NCBI GenBank assembly: GCA_013817115.1
Contig: JACDDG010000027.1
Location: 1 to 12,464 of the forward strand
DNA length: 12,464 bases
Source of the DNA: Parachlamydiaceae bacterium
Lineage (GTDB): Bacteria > Chlamydiota > Chlamydiia > Chlamydiales > Parachlamydiaceae
Direction of reading: 5' to 3'
This document shows, piece by piece, positions 1 to 7,123 of the stretch. A model generated the notes under the pieces. That model had not been told where the DNA came from. It saw only the letters and a list, made by a program, of their open reading frames with translations, and did not search any database. Numbering within the stretch: position 1 is the first letter of the stretch; every line of letters begins with the position of its first letter. A program made the translations under genes and the position numbers.

Positions 1-189
1 GAAAAATGTACTGTTCTAGTAATTCTAGCTCAAGAGATGATTCTGAAATCCATAAAACTAGATGAGGTTCTGCCCTTAGTGCTTTTCGGAGCGACAGACC
101 AAAGCTCTATCTTTTCTATGATTCCGAAAGAATTGGTCGATCTCATTTTGAAAATGGGTATTAAAGTGGAGTTATCTTCTATGCATTAA
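1..189 (+). CDS. C-terminal 62 residues of an unidentified protein (5' end outside window)
   Basis: An open frame runs from base 1 to a TAA at 187-189 and ends in ...ELSSMH. No stop occurs in the 62 codons, and codon use resembles the neighbours, so this is probably the tail of a gene that starts upstream. The stretch SIFSMIPKELVDLIL near the end vaguely resembles the F-box/PRANC-like pattern (hydrophobic, then LPxELxxxIL) seen at the ends of some ankyrin or host-interaction proteins of amoeba-associated bacteria. That is only a visual resemblance. I do not recognise the family. Confidence 0.55.
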   Translation, partial: EKCTVLVILAQEMILKSIKLDEVLPLVLFGATDQSSIFSMIPKELVDLILKMGIKVELSSMH

Positions 190-251
190 TCTATATAAAA
201 AGGCAAATTGTTCATGATGGTTACAGTCTCTGAATGCGTAAAATTTAATTC

Positions 252-440
252 AACACAAAGGCACAAAGAAACAAAGAGTTTTAATCTGCATAAAATTGGT
301 GAATCAGCTAGGATTTTATTAAGTAGTGCCGGCTACAATTCTTTGTGCCTTTGTATTATAAAAAAACTTATGCGTTACAAGTTATCCCATTTCTGCCTTT
401 CCTTCTCTTCCCTTCCTCTGCGTTTCCACGTCTGTGCGTT
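252..440. repeat. Degenerate inverted-repeat element (ACAAAGGCACAAAGAA type)
   Basis: ACAAAGGCACAAAGAA at 255-270 has a perfect 16-base reverse complement at 339-354. A more diverged reverse-complement copy of the longer 252-278 unit lies at 415-440, containing CTGCGTTTCCACGTCTGTGC. The purine-rich AACxCAxAGxC...AACxxAGAG pattern resembles small non-coding inverted repeats that occur many times in some bacterial genomes and are often misannotated as short proteins. That comparison is from memory. Copy number in this genome cannot be judged from one window. Confidence 0.6.
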
Positions 441-611
441 AAAAAACTCTCCATGATTTAAATCATTTTCAAAATATTAAATAAATTTTTTTTATTTCTT
501 ATGCTGAAAATTTTAAAAGTGGCCTTATGGTTTATAGCTATTAAAATCTTTATATTCTGCTATTAATAGCGATTAACTAAAGTTCTCAAAAAACCATTCT
601 GTAGTTTTTAT

Positions 612-640
612 TTCACTTTTAATTACAGGTCTGCTAGACT
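612..640 (+). promoter_or_regulatory. Weak sigma70/sigma66-type promoter candidate for the Rsm22-dprA-topA run
   Basis: TTCACT at 612-617 and TAGACT at 635-640 are separated by 17 bases and each match 4 of 6 consensus positions. This would place transcription start near 647, about 25 bases before the methyltransferase start at 672. The surroundings are so AT-rich that chance matches are likely. Confidence 0.28.
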
Positions 641-671
641 AGCTTTATGATTTAAAGGATTACACACAAAT

Positions 672-1655
672 ATGCATTTACCTGATAAGCTCCAAGAAGC
701 GATAGCTGAGGAAGCTGAAAAATTTAATTGGCTCGATATTTTGAATGCTCGTGAGGAGCTAACGGATCGTTATACTCATATGCAATCAAGATCCAAGGCT
801 TTTATCGCCACAGATGCTGAACGCTGTGCTTATGTCATAGCGCGGATGCCAGCAACATATGCTGTATTACATCGCATTTTGGGAGAGCTGCAGCAACGTG
901 CATCTCATGCTAATTTGACAATTGAAAGTTTACTTGATTTGGGTGCTGGCCCCGGAACAGCATTGTGGGCAGCAGCTGATATTTTACCAGATCTTACAAA
1001 GGCTACTCTCATTGAAAAAGATTGCGCATTGATAACTTTAGGTAAGCGTTTATCAGCTGTTAGTGATTGGCCTACAAAACTGGTGGTTGATTGGAAGTCT
1101 CAAAATATGGAGCAGGTCCAAGTCGTAGGATCTTATGATCTCGTAATTCTGTCTTATTCAGCCGGTGAATTACTCGCGACCTCAATACCTGCAATGATTG
1201 AAGCTGCATGGAAATTGACGAATAAATTTTTAATCGTGATTGAGCCGGGGACACCTGTAGGCTTTGGAAGGATTCGTACAATTCGCAGCCAACTCATTGA
1301 ACTTGGTGGCGATATGGTTGCACCTTGCCCGCATGCTATGGCTTGTCCTATGCCTGATGGAGACTGGTGTCATTTTTCAGAAAGAATCGAACGTACTTCG
1401 ATGCACCGTCGACTAAAAAAAGCGGCATTGGGCCATGAAGATGAAAAGTATTCTTATATTGTGGCGTCTAAAGTTTCATCTTCACAAACTGAATCGCGCA
1501 TACTGCGTAATCCGATGAAGCGCTCTGGGCATGTCATTTTGTCTCTTTGTGCAGAAGAGGGGCTAGTACAAAAAACAGTTTCCAAACGCAACTCTGAAGT
1601 GTACAAGCTTGCACGTAAATCAGAGTGGGGGGATGAATTCAGTGATGGAGCTTGA
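672..1655 (+). CDS. Rsm22-family SAM-dependent methyltransferase-like protein (small ribosomal subunit)
   Basis: 327-residue protein of the Rsm22 family (Pfam Rsm22), relatives of mitochondrial Rsm22/METTL17, which bind the small ribosomal subunit during assembly. The SAM-binding motif I is LLDLGAGPGT (GAGPGT at residues 91-96). Downstream is the family signature with cysteines at 219 (CPH), 225 (CP), 233 (WCHF) and 293 (SLC). In mitochondrial members this four-cysteine set holds an iron-sulfur cluster, so the same is inferred here. HEDEKYSYI (about 255-263) is another family-typical stretch. ATG672 is preceded by AAAGGA at 654-659, a rather long spacing. The 3' end overlaps dprA by about 23 bases, so the two are probably co-transcribed. 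Whether bacterial members methylate rRNA or act only as assembly factors is not settled by the sequence. Confidence 0.88.
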   Translation: MHLPDKLQEAIAEEAEKFNWLDILNAREELTDRYTHMQSRSKAFIATDAERCAYVIARMPATYAVLHRILGELQQRASHANLTIESLLDLGAGPGTALWAAADILPDLTKATLIEKDCALITLGKRLSAVSDWPTKLVVDWKSQNMEQVQVVGSYDLVILSYSAGELLATSIPAMIEAAWKLTNKFLIVIEPGTPVGFGRIRTIRSQLIELGGDMVAPCPHAMACPMPDGDWCHFSERIERTSMHRRLKKAALGHEDEKYSYIVASKVSSSQTESRILRNPMKRSGHVILSLCAEEGLVQKTVSKRNSEVYKLARKSEWGDEFSDGA

Positions 1656-2787
1656 ACATCCCTTAAAAGGTAAAATTTCTCTATATCAGCTCGAAGAAAC
1701 AGAAGCTTTGGTCATTTTGATGTCTATGGTATCGCTTGGGCCTATCAAAATCAGACTCCTCGCAACCCATTTTGGATCAGCTATCGAAGCTTTGTTAGCT
1801 CCATCTGAATATGTTTTGCCCTTTGTGGGAAGTAAAGCTGCTGCACTATGGGGAAAATGGCCTACTGAAAATTCCTGGAAGAATAATCTTCTTTTAGCAG
1901 CTAAGCACCAAGCTGAAATTATTCCCTTTACCTCTTCGCAATATCCTAAACGTTTGCTTGAAATTCCGGATGCTCCTGTTTTGCTCTATATGCAAGGGAC
2001 GCTTCTACCGGCTGATCGACGTTCAATTGCAATTGTGGGAACTCGGCAACTTAGTATTTATGGTCAAGAGATGGCTCATCGATTTGCTCAGGATCTAGCA
2101 GCTTTAGGTTTTACCATCGTAAGTGGATTGGCAAGGGGTGTTGATACTGCAGCTCATATTGGAGCCTTGGAAAAAGGGCGCACTATTGGTGTGATAGGTT
2201 CCGGGCTTGCGGATATATATCCTGCTGAAAATCGTAAATTAGCAGAGCGTATGGTAACTCAAGGAGCTGTAATTAGTGAATTCCCTATGGCAACACCTCC
2301 TGACAGACAAAATTTTCCTCAACGCAATCGTATCGTCAGCGGAATGACTTTAGGAACACTTTTGATTGAAGCTCCGGTAAAAAGTGGAGCGATGATAACA
2401 ATGGAAAAGGGCGAAGCCCAAGGGCGTCCACTTTTTGCAATACCTGGACGGATTGATAGCGAAAATTTTCGTGGAAATCACTCACTCATAAAGCAAAATA
2501 GGGCAATTTTGGTTGAAAGTGCTTATGAAATTGCCTCTTACTACGAGAGCCTTTTTGGGAAAATGTCCCCTTTGCCCTCACAAGAATTGACAAAGACTTT
2601 AACAATACCACTAGACAAAGAAGAGTCGTTATTGTTAGAATCCCTACCCAACCAGGAACTCTCTGTAGAACAAATTTTTTTATTAACAAAAATACCCATT
2701 TCTGCTCTAAATGTGTTATTGATGGGTTTGGTAATAAAAGGCTGCCTCAAGGAATTTCCAGGAAAAGTTTATATGAAAACAAGGTAA
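1633..2787 (+). CDS. dprA: DNA processing protein DprA/Smf
   Basis: 384 residues from ATG1633. DprA binds incoming single-stranded DNA and loads RecA during natural transformation; the gene is also kept in bacteria not known to be competent. The Rossmann-like core spans about residues 131-297, with VGTR (135-138), SGLARGVD (164-171), the GSGLADIYPAEN stretch (189-200), FPQRNRIVSG (228-237) and the EAPVKSGAMIT stretch (246-256). A helical N-terminal region (about 20-110) matches the usual HhH/SAM-like part, and the last 55 or so residues look like the DML1 winged-helix domain. The frame opens earlier at TTG1609, but ATG1633 has a GAG/GGGG purine run just upstream; ATG1645 is also possible. It overlaps the Rsm22 gene end and is 4 bases from topA, and dprA-topA is a common bacterial pairing. 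Confidence 0.93.
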   Translation: MNSVMELEHPLKGKISLYQLEETEALVILMSMVSLGPIKIRLLATHFGSAIEALLAPSEYVLPFVGSKAAALWGKWPTENSWKNNLLLAAKHQAEIIPFTSSQYPKRLLEIPDAPVLLYMQGTLLPADRRSIAIVGTRQLSIYGQEMAHRFAQDLAALGFTIVSGLARGVDTAAHIGALEKGRTIGVIGSGLADIYPAENRKLAERMVTQGAVISEFPMATPPDRQNFPQRNRIVSGMTLGTLLIEAPVKSGAMITMEKGEAQGRPLFAIPGRIDSENFRGNHSLIKQNRAILVESAYEIASYYESLFGKMSPLPSQELTKTLTIPLDKEESLLLESLPNQELSVEQIFLLTKIPISALNVLLMGLVIKGCLKEFPGKVYMKTR

Positions 2788-2791
2788 GATA

Positions 2792-5449
2792 ATGGCTAAA
2801 AATAAGATATTAATTATTGTAGAGTCCCCATCGAAAATTAAAACTTTGCGCAAGTTTTTAGGTGACGAATATCTACTTGAATCATCTGTTGGCCACATTA
2901 GGGACCTTCCCGAAAAAGAATTTGGAATTGACCTCGAGCATGATTTTGAACCGACTTATGTAACGATGCCCGATAAGGTCGAGGTGATTGCCAAATTAAA
3001 GAAAGCTGCTAAGCTCTGCCAAACTGTTTATCTCTCTCCGGACCCTGACCGCGAAGGAGAAGCTATTGCATGGCATATTGCTCAAATTCTGCCACCGGAA
3101 ATACCCATTGAGCGTATTTCTTTTAATTCGCTTACGAAAGAAACAGTTTTAAAAGCCATTGAGCAGCCACGGCAAATTGATCTAGCTCTTGTCAATGCAC
3201 AGCAAGCCCGACGTCTTTTAGACCGAATGGTAGGCTACAAAATTTCTCCAATACTTAATCGACGGATTCAGCGTGGTAAAGAGGGCTTTGTGTCTGCGGG
3301 ACGCGTTCAATCAGTGGCTTTAAAACTTGTGGTTGATCGCGAGAAAGAAATTGAAGCATTCAAACCGGTCGAGTATTGGAATCTAGCTGCTCTTTTAAAA
3401 GGAGAGCCTGAAGGTCGAACGTTTAAAGCTTCATTATATTCTGTTGATGGTAAGCGCGTAGAAAAAGAAGTTGTCGAGGGGAAGGATTATCAAATCATTG
3501 GTGACAAAGAAAAAGCAGATGCGATTTTAGCCAAAATGAAAGATGGTCCTTATGTCGTTCAGTCTGTTGATAAAAAAGAAAAGAAACGCAACGCGCCACC
3601 TCCGTTTATCACCTCTACGTTGCAACAAGAAGCCAGTCGGCACCACGGTTTCTCTTCAGCTAAAACAATGAGCGTCGCTCAGAAGTTGTATGAGGGTATT
3701 GACCTTGGTAATGATGGACCAGAGGGTTTGATTACTTATATGCGTACTGACTCCGTGCGGATTGCGCCTGAAGGTTTAGAGGAAGCGCGTGGGTATATTC
3801 TTCAAAATTTTGGACCCGATTTCTTACCTGCGCAAGCAAAAGCCTTTTCGACGCAAAAAAATGCACAAGATGCCCACGAAGCCATACGGCCATCTTCACT
3901 CCTTTATCCCCCTGAACAAATCGAAAAGTTTTTGACTCGCGAACAGTTCATGCTTTATCAGTTGATCTGGAGACGTTTTGTTGCTTCTCAAATGATGCCT
4001 GCAATTTACGATACTGTTTCAGCGGATATTGCAGCCGGAAATGGTGTTATTGTCAGAGCTACAGGCTCGACCATAAAATTTCAAGGGTATTTGATTCTTT
4101 ATCAAGAGAAGAATGATGATGATGATAGCGATGAAGATGGAAAAATCCTTCCTCCGTTAGAAGCTAATCAACGATTAATCTTGCAAGATTTAAGCGGTGA
4201 ACAAGCCTTTACAAGACCTCCACCGCGTTATACTGAAGCTTCTCTTGTTAAAGAGTTGGAACGATCTGGAATCGGTCGTCCGTCAACATACGCGACGATT
4301 ATGAATAAAATTCAAAGTCGTGATTACACCGTAAAAGAAAGCGGAAGACTTAAACCGACCGAGTTAGGGCGAGTAATAGCCGAGCTCTTAGAGGCTAATT
4401 TTCAGCTTATCATGAACATCGGCTTTACAGCACAAATGGAAGACAATCTGGAACTGGTTGCCGATGGTGGTAAGGACTGGAAAGCGCTACTACGCGAATT
4501 TTGGGAGCAATTTAGTCCTACTTTAGCGTTGGCAGAAAAAGGAGCTTTTGTTCCTAAAGTATTGACCGACATTGATTGTCCTACATGCGGATCTAAATTG
4601 CAAAAAATTTGGTTCAAGAATAAATATTTCTATGGATGTTCTAAATATCCTGATTGCACCTATTCAGCGCCAATTGAGGAAGTCTCTTTTAATAAAGATG
4701 AATACTCAGAAGATTTCGCTTGGGAGCAAAAGTGCCCTAAATGTGGTAAAGACATGAAGCTTCGTCATGGTCGCTTTGGTGCATTCTTAGGTTGCACCGG
4801 TTATCCAGAATGTAAGACATTAGTCAATATTCCTAAGAAGGGAGAAGTTGTGCTCTCGAATGAAAATATGCCTGACTGTCCTGCAATGGGATGCCCTGGT
4901 AAGATTTCAGCTCGTAAATCTCGTTTTGGCAAAACCTTTTATTCATGTTCTACATTCCCTGAATGCGATGTGATTGGAAATACCCTAGAGCAACTTCAAA
5001 CGAAGTATGTAGACCACCCACGAACTGCTTATGTCGGAAAGCCAAAAGGTAAAGGCAAAGGAACTGCTAAAGGTGCTGCAGCTAAGGCGACAACTAAAGC
5101 AACTAAGGCAAGTACCAAAGCTGGTACGAAAATTGCTAAAGCAGATAAGGCTGATAAGACCACAAAAGCTAAAAAGGTTGATGTTGACAAGCCGGTCAAG
5201 GTCCGCAAAACTTCAAATATGCCTCCTCAGAAGCTTTCTGCTGAATTGGCCGCAGTTGTGGGTAAACCAGAGCTTTCGCGAAGTGAAGTAACGAAAGAGT
5301 TATGGGTTTACATTAAAGAACACAACTTGCAAGATCCAAAAAATAGAAGATTGATTGTACCTGATGAGAAGCTGTCTAAAATCTTTGGCAATAACGAGCC
5401 TTTAGACATGTTCAAGTTGGCGGGTGTACTTAATAAACATTTTACTTAA
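2792..5449 (+). CDS. topA: DNA topoisomerase I with C-terminal SWIB domain
   Basis: 885-residue type IA topoisomerase that relaxes negative supercoils. The N-terminal Toprim domain has E11 in VESPSK and acidic residues D84, D86 and E88 in PDPDREGE, which bind Mg2+. The catalytic tyrosine is Y316 in GLITYMRTDSVRI. Three four-cysteine zinc ribbons follow: C596/C599/C616/C622, C648/C651/C668/C674 and C696/C701/C719/C725. Residues about 749-807 are a histone-H1-like Lys/Ala/Thr-rich linker, and about 808-885 form a SWIB domain (KLSAELAAVVG...ELWVYIKEHNLQD...NKHFT). The TopA-SWIB fusion is known in Chlamydiae and is the best taxonomic marker here. An acidic insert (D442-D445, then SDED) is encoded by GAT repeats. 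The Shine-Dalgarno AAGGTAAGA overlaps the dprA stop, indicating translational coupling. All key residues are present. Confidence 0.97.
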   Translation: MAKNKILIIVESPSKIKTLRKFLGDEYLLESSVGHIRDLPEKEFGIDLEHDFEPTYVTMPDKVEVIAKLKKAAKLCQTVYLSPDPDREGEAIAWHIAQILPPEIPIERISFNSLTKETVLKAIEQPRQIDLALVNAQQARRLLDRMVGYKISPILNRRIQRGKEGFVSAGRVQSVALKLVVDREKEIEAFKPVEYWNLAALLKGEPEGRTFKASLYSVDGKRVEKEVVEGKDYQIIGDKEKADAILAKMKDGPYVVQSVDKKEKKRNAPPPFITSTLQQEASRHHGFSSAKTMSVAQKLYEGIDLGNDGPEGLITYMRTDSVRIAPEGLEEARGYILQNFGPDFLPAQAKAFSTQKNAQDAHEAIRPSSLLYPPEQIEKFLTREQFMLYQLIWRRFVASQMMPAIYDTVSADIAAGNGVIVRATGSTIKFQGYLILYQEKNDDDDSDEDGKILPPLEANQRLILQDLSGEQAFTRPPPRYTEASLVKELERSGIGRPSTYATIMNKIQSRDYTVKESGRLKPTELGRVIAELLEANFQLIMNIGFTAQMEDNLELVADGGKDWKALLREFWEQFSPTLALAEKGAFVPKVLTDIDCPTCGSKLQKIWFKNKYFYGCSKYPDCTYSAPIEEVSFNKDEYSEDFAWEQKCPKCGKDMKLRHGRFGAFLGCTGYPECKTLVNIPKKGEVVLSNENMPDCPAMGCPGKISARKSRFGKTFYSCSTFPECDVIGNTLEQLQTKYVDHPRTAYVGKPKGKGKGTAKGAAAKATTKATKASTKAGTKIAKADKADKTTKAKKVDVDKPVKVRKTSNMPPQKLSAELAAVVGKPELSRSEVTKELWVYIKEHNLQDPKNRRLIVPDEKLSKIFGNNEPLDMFKLAGVLNKHFT
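4115..4138 (+). repeat. GAT-rich microsatellite inside topA
   Basis: Four tandem GAT codons followed by AGC-GAT-GAA-GAT encode an acidic DDDDSDED patch at topA residues 442-449. The family does not normally need an acidic run here. It probably forms a surface loop that tolerates repeat expansion in multiples of three. Confidence 0.6.
5036..5215 (+). repeat. Low-complexity Lys/Ala-coding stretch of topA (H1-like linker)
   Basis: Degenerate reiteration of GCTAAAG/ACTAAAG-like units encodes KGKGKGTAKG, KATTKATKASTKAG and similar. The result is a flexible, strongly basic tail reminiscent of chlamydial histone-like proteins, joining the last zinc ribbon to the SWIB domain. It is expected to bind DNA non-specifically. 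Tandem variation between strains would be likely here. Confidence 0.6.
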
Positions 5450-5490
5450 GGGTTTTTACAATAGTTAGTGCGTTGTCTTGTGGCTTTCTT

Positions 5491-5514
5491 GCGCCCCTAC
5501 CGGGGCGCTCTTTT
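5491..5514 (+). terminator. Probable intrinsic terminator of topA
   Basis: A perfect 7-bp GC stem (GCGCCCC/GGGGCGC) with a TACC loop is followed by TCTTTT, 41 bases after the topA stop. This fits a rho-independent terminator, although the T tract is short and broken by a C. It is also the outermost hairpin of the left arm of the fold-back element. The mirror-image hairpin at 5742-5758 is followed by ACTTTT when read on the minus strand. Confidence 0.55.
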
Positions 5515-5692
5515 GTGAGGACTCGAACCCCGGGTTTCGCTATCGCTGCACCCGGGGCTATTAACAGTTCCCCCTACCGGGGGATAGGACCATTTGCTTT
5601 AATCCCTGCGATAAGGTCTTAAAAATGGTTTCATGTGTCTTATTCGCTTTATTTTCACTGTCCTATCCCCCGGTAGGGGGAACTGTTAGTAG

Positions 5693-5722
5693 CCCCGGGT
5701 GCAGCGATAGCTGCACCCGGGG
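5693..5722 (+). other. Perfect 13-bp hairpin with GATA loop in the right arm
   Basis: CCCCGGGTGCAGC and GCTGCACCCGGGG flank a four-base GATA loop with no mismatch. The equivalent in the left arm (5528-5557) keeps only the outer 8 bp paired. The right copy may therefore be the less decayed version of the hairpin. Confidence 0.7.
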
Positions 5723-5792
5723 TCCGGATCCTCACAAAAGTGCGCCCGGTAGGGGCGCCGAGAAAGCCACAAAATAACTCAGAATTGAAATC

Positions 5793-5797
5793 AGAGG
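5793..5797 (+). promoter_or_regulatory. Shine-Dalgarno site fixing the ispD start at GTG5803
   Basis: AGAGG at 5793-5797 lies 5 bases before GTG5803. The open frame extends upstream to a GTG at 5740, but that start lies inside the inverted repeat and would add residues unrelated to the IspD family. GTG5797 and TTG5785 are less well placed alternatives. Confidence 0.65.
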
Positions 5798-5802
5798 TGC
5801 CA

Positions 5803-6483
5803 GTGTCATCAAAAATAGGAGCTATTTTACTAGCTGGGGGTGTTGGCTCTCGTATGGGCCTGCCGCTGCCAAAACAGTTTCTGATTCTCAATGGAAAACC
5901 TATTGCTCAGCATAGTCTAGACGTTTTTGCTTCAATGCCTGAAATTATTGAAATCGTGGTTGTGTGTGCTCCGGAATATCACCATTTGTTTGATCTATCA
6001 AGCGTACAAGCAAAATTAAGTTTTGCTTTACCTGGAAATAGACGCCAAGATTCAGTTTTTAATGGGTTGCAGGAGCTATCGCTCAATCCTACTTTAGTCT
6101 CGGTACATGATACTGCGCGTCCTTTAATCACCGCTACATTGGTGCATCGGATCGCAGATGCTGCCGAAAAGTACGGAGCTGCCACAGCTGCACTTCCTGT
6201 AAAATTTACCGTCAGAGAAAGCGATGATTTTGGGCTTGTTGTTCGCACTCCAAACCGTTCGAGCATGTGGGAAATACAAACACCTCAGATTGTGCGCCTC
6301 TCATTATTGCGAGAAGGTTTTGCGAATGCTCACGTGAAAGGATTGAACGTTACGGATGATGTTTCTTTAGTTGAGCTGATGGGTTTACCTGTTCAGTTGA
6401 TTGAAGGTTGCCACCGCAATCTGAAGATTACGACTCCAGAAGATTTAGTCATCGCCCAAGCTTTGTGTGGTAGGGCACTATGA
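5803..6483 (+). CDS. ispD: 2-C-methyl-D-erythritol 4-phosphate cytidylyltransferase
   Basis: 226 residues. It makes CDP-methylerythritol from MEP and CTP, the third step of the MEP isoprenoid pathway, in the cytoplasm. The nucleotide-binding loop ILLAGGVGSRMG has R17, and PKQF has K24. HDTARPL carries D103, and RNLKITTPEDL has K208. These correspond to the catalytic and ligand residues of E. coli IspD (R20, K27, D106, K213). Length matches the family. The start is GTG5803 with AGAGG five bases upstream. The stop overlaps the next gene's start as ATGA. No clear promoter is visible; it must lie within or just after the fold-back element, or transcription must read through it from topA. Confidence 0.94.
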   Translation: MSSKIGAILLAGGVGSRMGLPLPKQFLILNGKPIAQHSLDVFASMPEIIEIVVVCAPEYHHLFDLSSVQAKLSFALPGNRRQDSVFNGLQELSLNPTLVSVHDTARPLITATLVHRIADAAEKYGAATAALPVKFTVRESDDFGLVVRTPNRSSMWEIQTPQIVRLSLLREGFANAHVKGLNVTDDVSLVELMGLPVQLIEGCHRNLKITTPEDLVIAQALCGRAL

Positions 6484-7085
6484 AACGAAAAAAAAGAGAA
6501 TTTAAGACTTTAGAAGAAAGCATTCTGCTCTTAAAAAAAGAAGTAAGTTCGATGCCGATTACAATCGGAGAAATCTTGCATATCTTATCGGGTAGAGGCA
6601 GGGCGTTGTTTTTAATTTTGCTAAGTCTTCCCTTTTGCCAACCCCTACAAATTCCCGGATTTTCAACCCCATTTGGCTTGACAATAGCTTTTCTAGGATT
6701 AAGGATGGCGTTTGATGGACATGTTTGGCTGCCATCCTGGATTTTATCTAAATCCATTGCAGCAAGGACTCTTGAAAAAATATTGGATAAAATTCTTTTT
6801 TTGTTAAAGAAGGTAAAACGCTTAATCCATCCGAGGCTAAGTTGGATGTGTCGCTCTTCAGTTATGCAAGTTGTGAATGGAATAGCGATTTTCTTTCTTG
6901 GTCTTTTTTTGGCATTACCGTTGCCGATACCGTTCTCTAATATAGTTGCAGCTTGGTCGATTTTTTTGATTGCCTTAGGCATATCAGAAGGTGATGGTAT
7001 TGTTGTGTTGATGGGGTATCTTGTCGCTTTGTTGACTGTGATAGTATTTATTGCTATGGCAATGACTATGAAGCATATTTTTTAA
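6480..7085 (+). CDS. ExoD-family integral membrane protein
   Basis: 201-residue membrane protein of the ExoD family (Pfam ExoD), named for a Rhizobium exopolysaccharide gene whose biochemical role remains unclear. The family signature is plain: GRGRALFLILLSLPFCQP, followed by LQIPGFSTPFGLTIAFLGLRMAF and a WLPSWI segment. About four hydrophobic segments lie at roughly residues 40-60, 65-80, 130-165 and 170-198, after a charged cytoplasmic N-terminus. ATG6480 overlaps the ispD stop by four bases, so translation is probably coupled. No link to isoprenoid synthesis can be read from the protein itself. Confidence 0.87.
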   Translation: MKRKKREFKTLEESILLLKKEVSSMPITIGEILHILSGRGRALFLILLSLPFCQPLQIPGFSTPFGLTIAFLGLRMAFDGHVWLPSWILSKSIAARTLEKILDKILFLLKKVKRLIHPRLSWMCRSSVMQVVNGIAIFFLGLFLALPLPIPFSNIVAAWSIFLIALGISEGDGIVVLMGYLVALLTVIVFIAMAMTMKHIF

Positions 7086-7123
7086 TACTGCAGAAATCTT
7101 CATGGTAACAAAAGAGGTTGTTT

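Larger units (their letters stand above)
190..671. other. 482-bp non-coding gap with degenerate inverted repeats
   Basis: No convincing gene lies here. The only sizeable open frame (208-456) reads through the repeat sequences, has low-complexity composition and has no good ribosome site. The first half holds the inverted repeats listed separately. The second half is very AT-rich, with two short perfect palindromes: ATGATTTAAATCAT at 453-466 and GCTATTAATAGC at 559-570. A weak promoter candidate for the next gene lies at its end. Confidence 0.6.
5478..5772. repeat. GC-rich fold-back element with 112-base inverted arms
   Basis: Bases 5478-5589 and 5661-5772 are reverse complements over 112 bases with about 11 differences including a one-base indel (roughly 90% identity), around a 71-base AT-rich centre (5590-5660). 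Each arm holds three nested hairpins: GCGCCCC-TACC-GGGGCGC (5491-5508; imperfect partner 5742-5758), a CCCCGGGT/ACCCGGGG hairpin (5528-5557; partner 5693-5722) and CCCCC-TACC-GGGGG (5570-5583; partner 5667-5680). The element is far more GC-rich than its surroundings. No transposase, coding sequence or clear target duplication is visible. It could be a miniature fold-back transposon, a repeat-family island, or a double terminator that grew by inverted duplication. Confidence 0.85.

Noticed and set aside
208..456. 82-codon plus-strand open frame
   Set aside because: It reads through both arms of the inverted repeat, lacks a ribosome site and gives a low-complexity protein typical of translated non-coding repeats.
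5515..5545. Minus-strand GGTTCGAGTCC resembling a tRNA T-arm in the left arm of the fold-back element
   Set aside because: The flanking stem pairs poorly, there is no D-arm or anticodon arm at the right distance, and the counterpart in the other arm lacks it. Probably a chance match.
5655..5891. 78-codon minus-strand open frame across the right arm and ispD start
   Set aside because: It is an antisense reading of repeat DNA and ispD, with no ribosome site and no family resemblance.
6449..6982. 177-codon minus-strand open frame opposite exoD
   Set aside because: It is the antisense shadow of a well-recognised ExoD-family gene; the predicted protein shows no motif.
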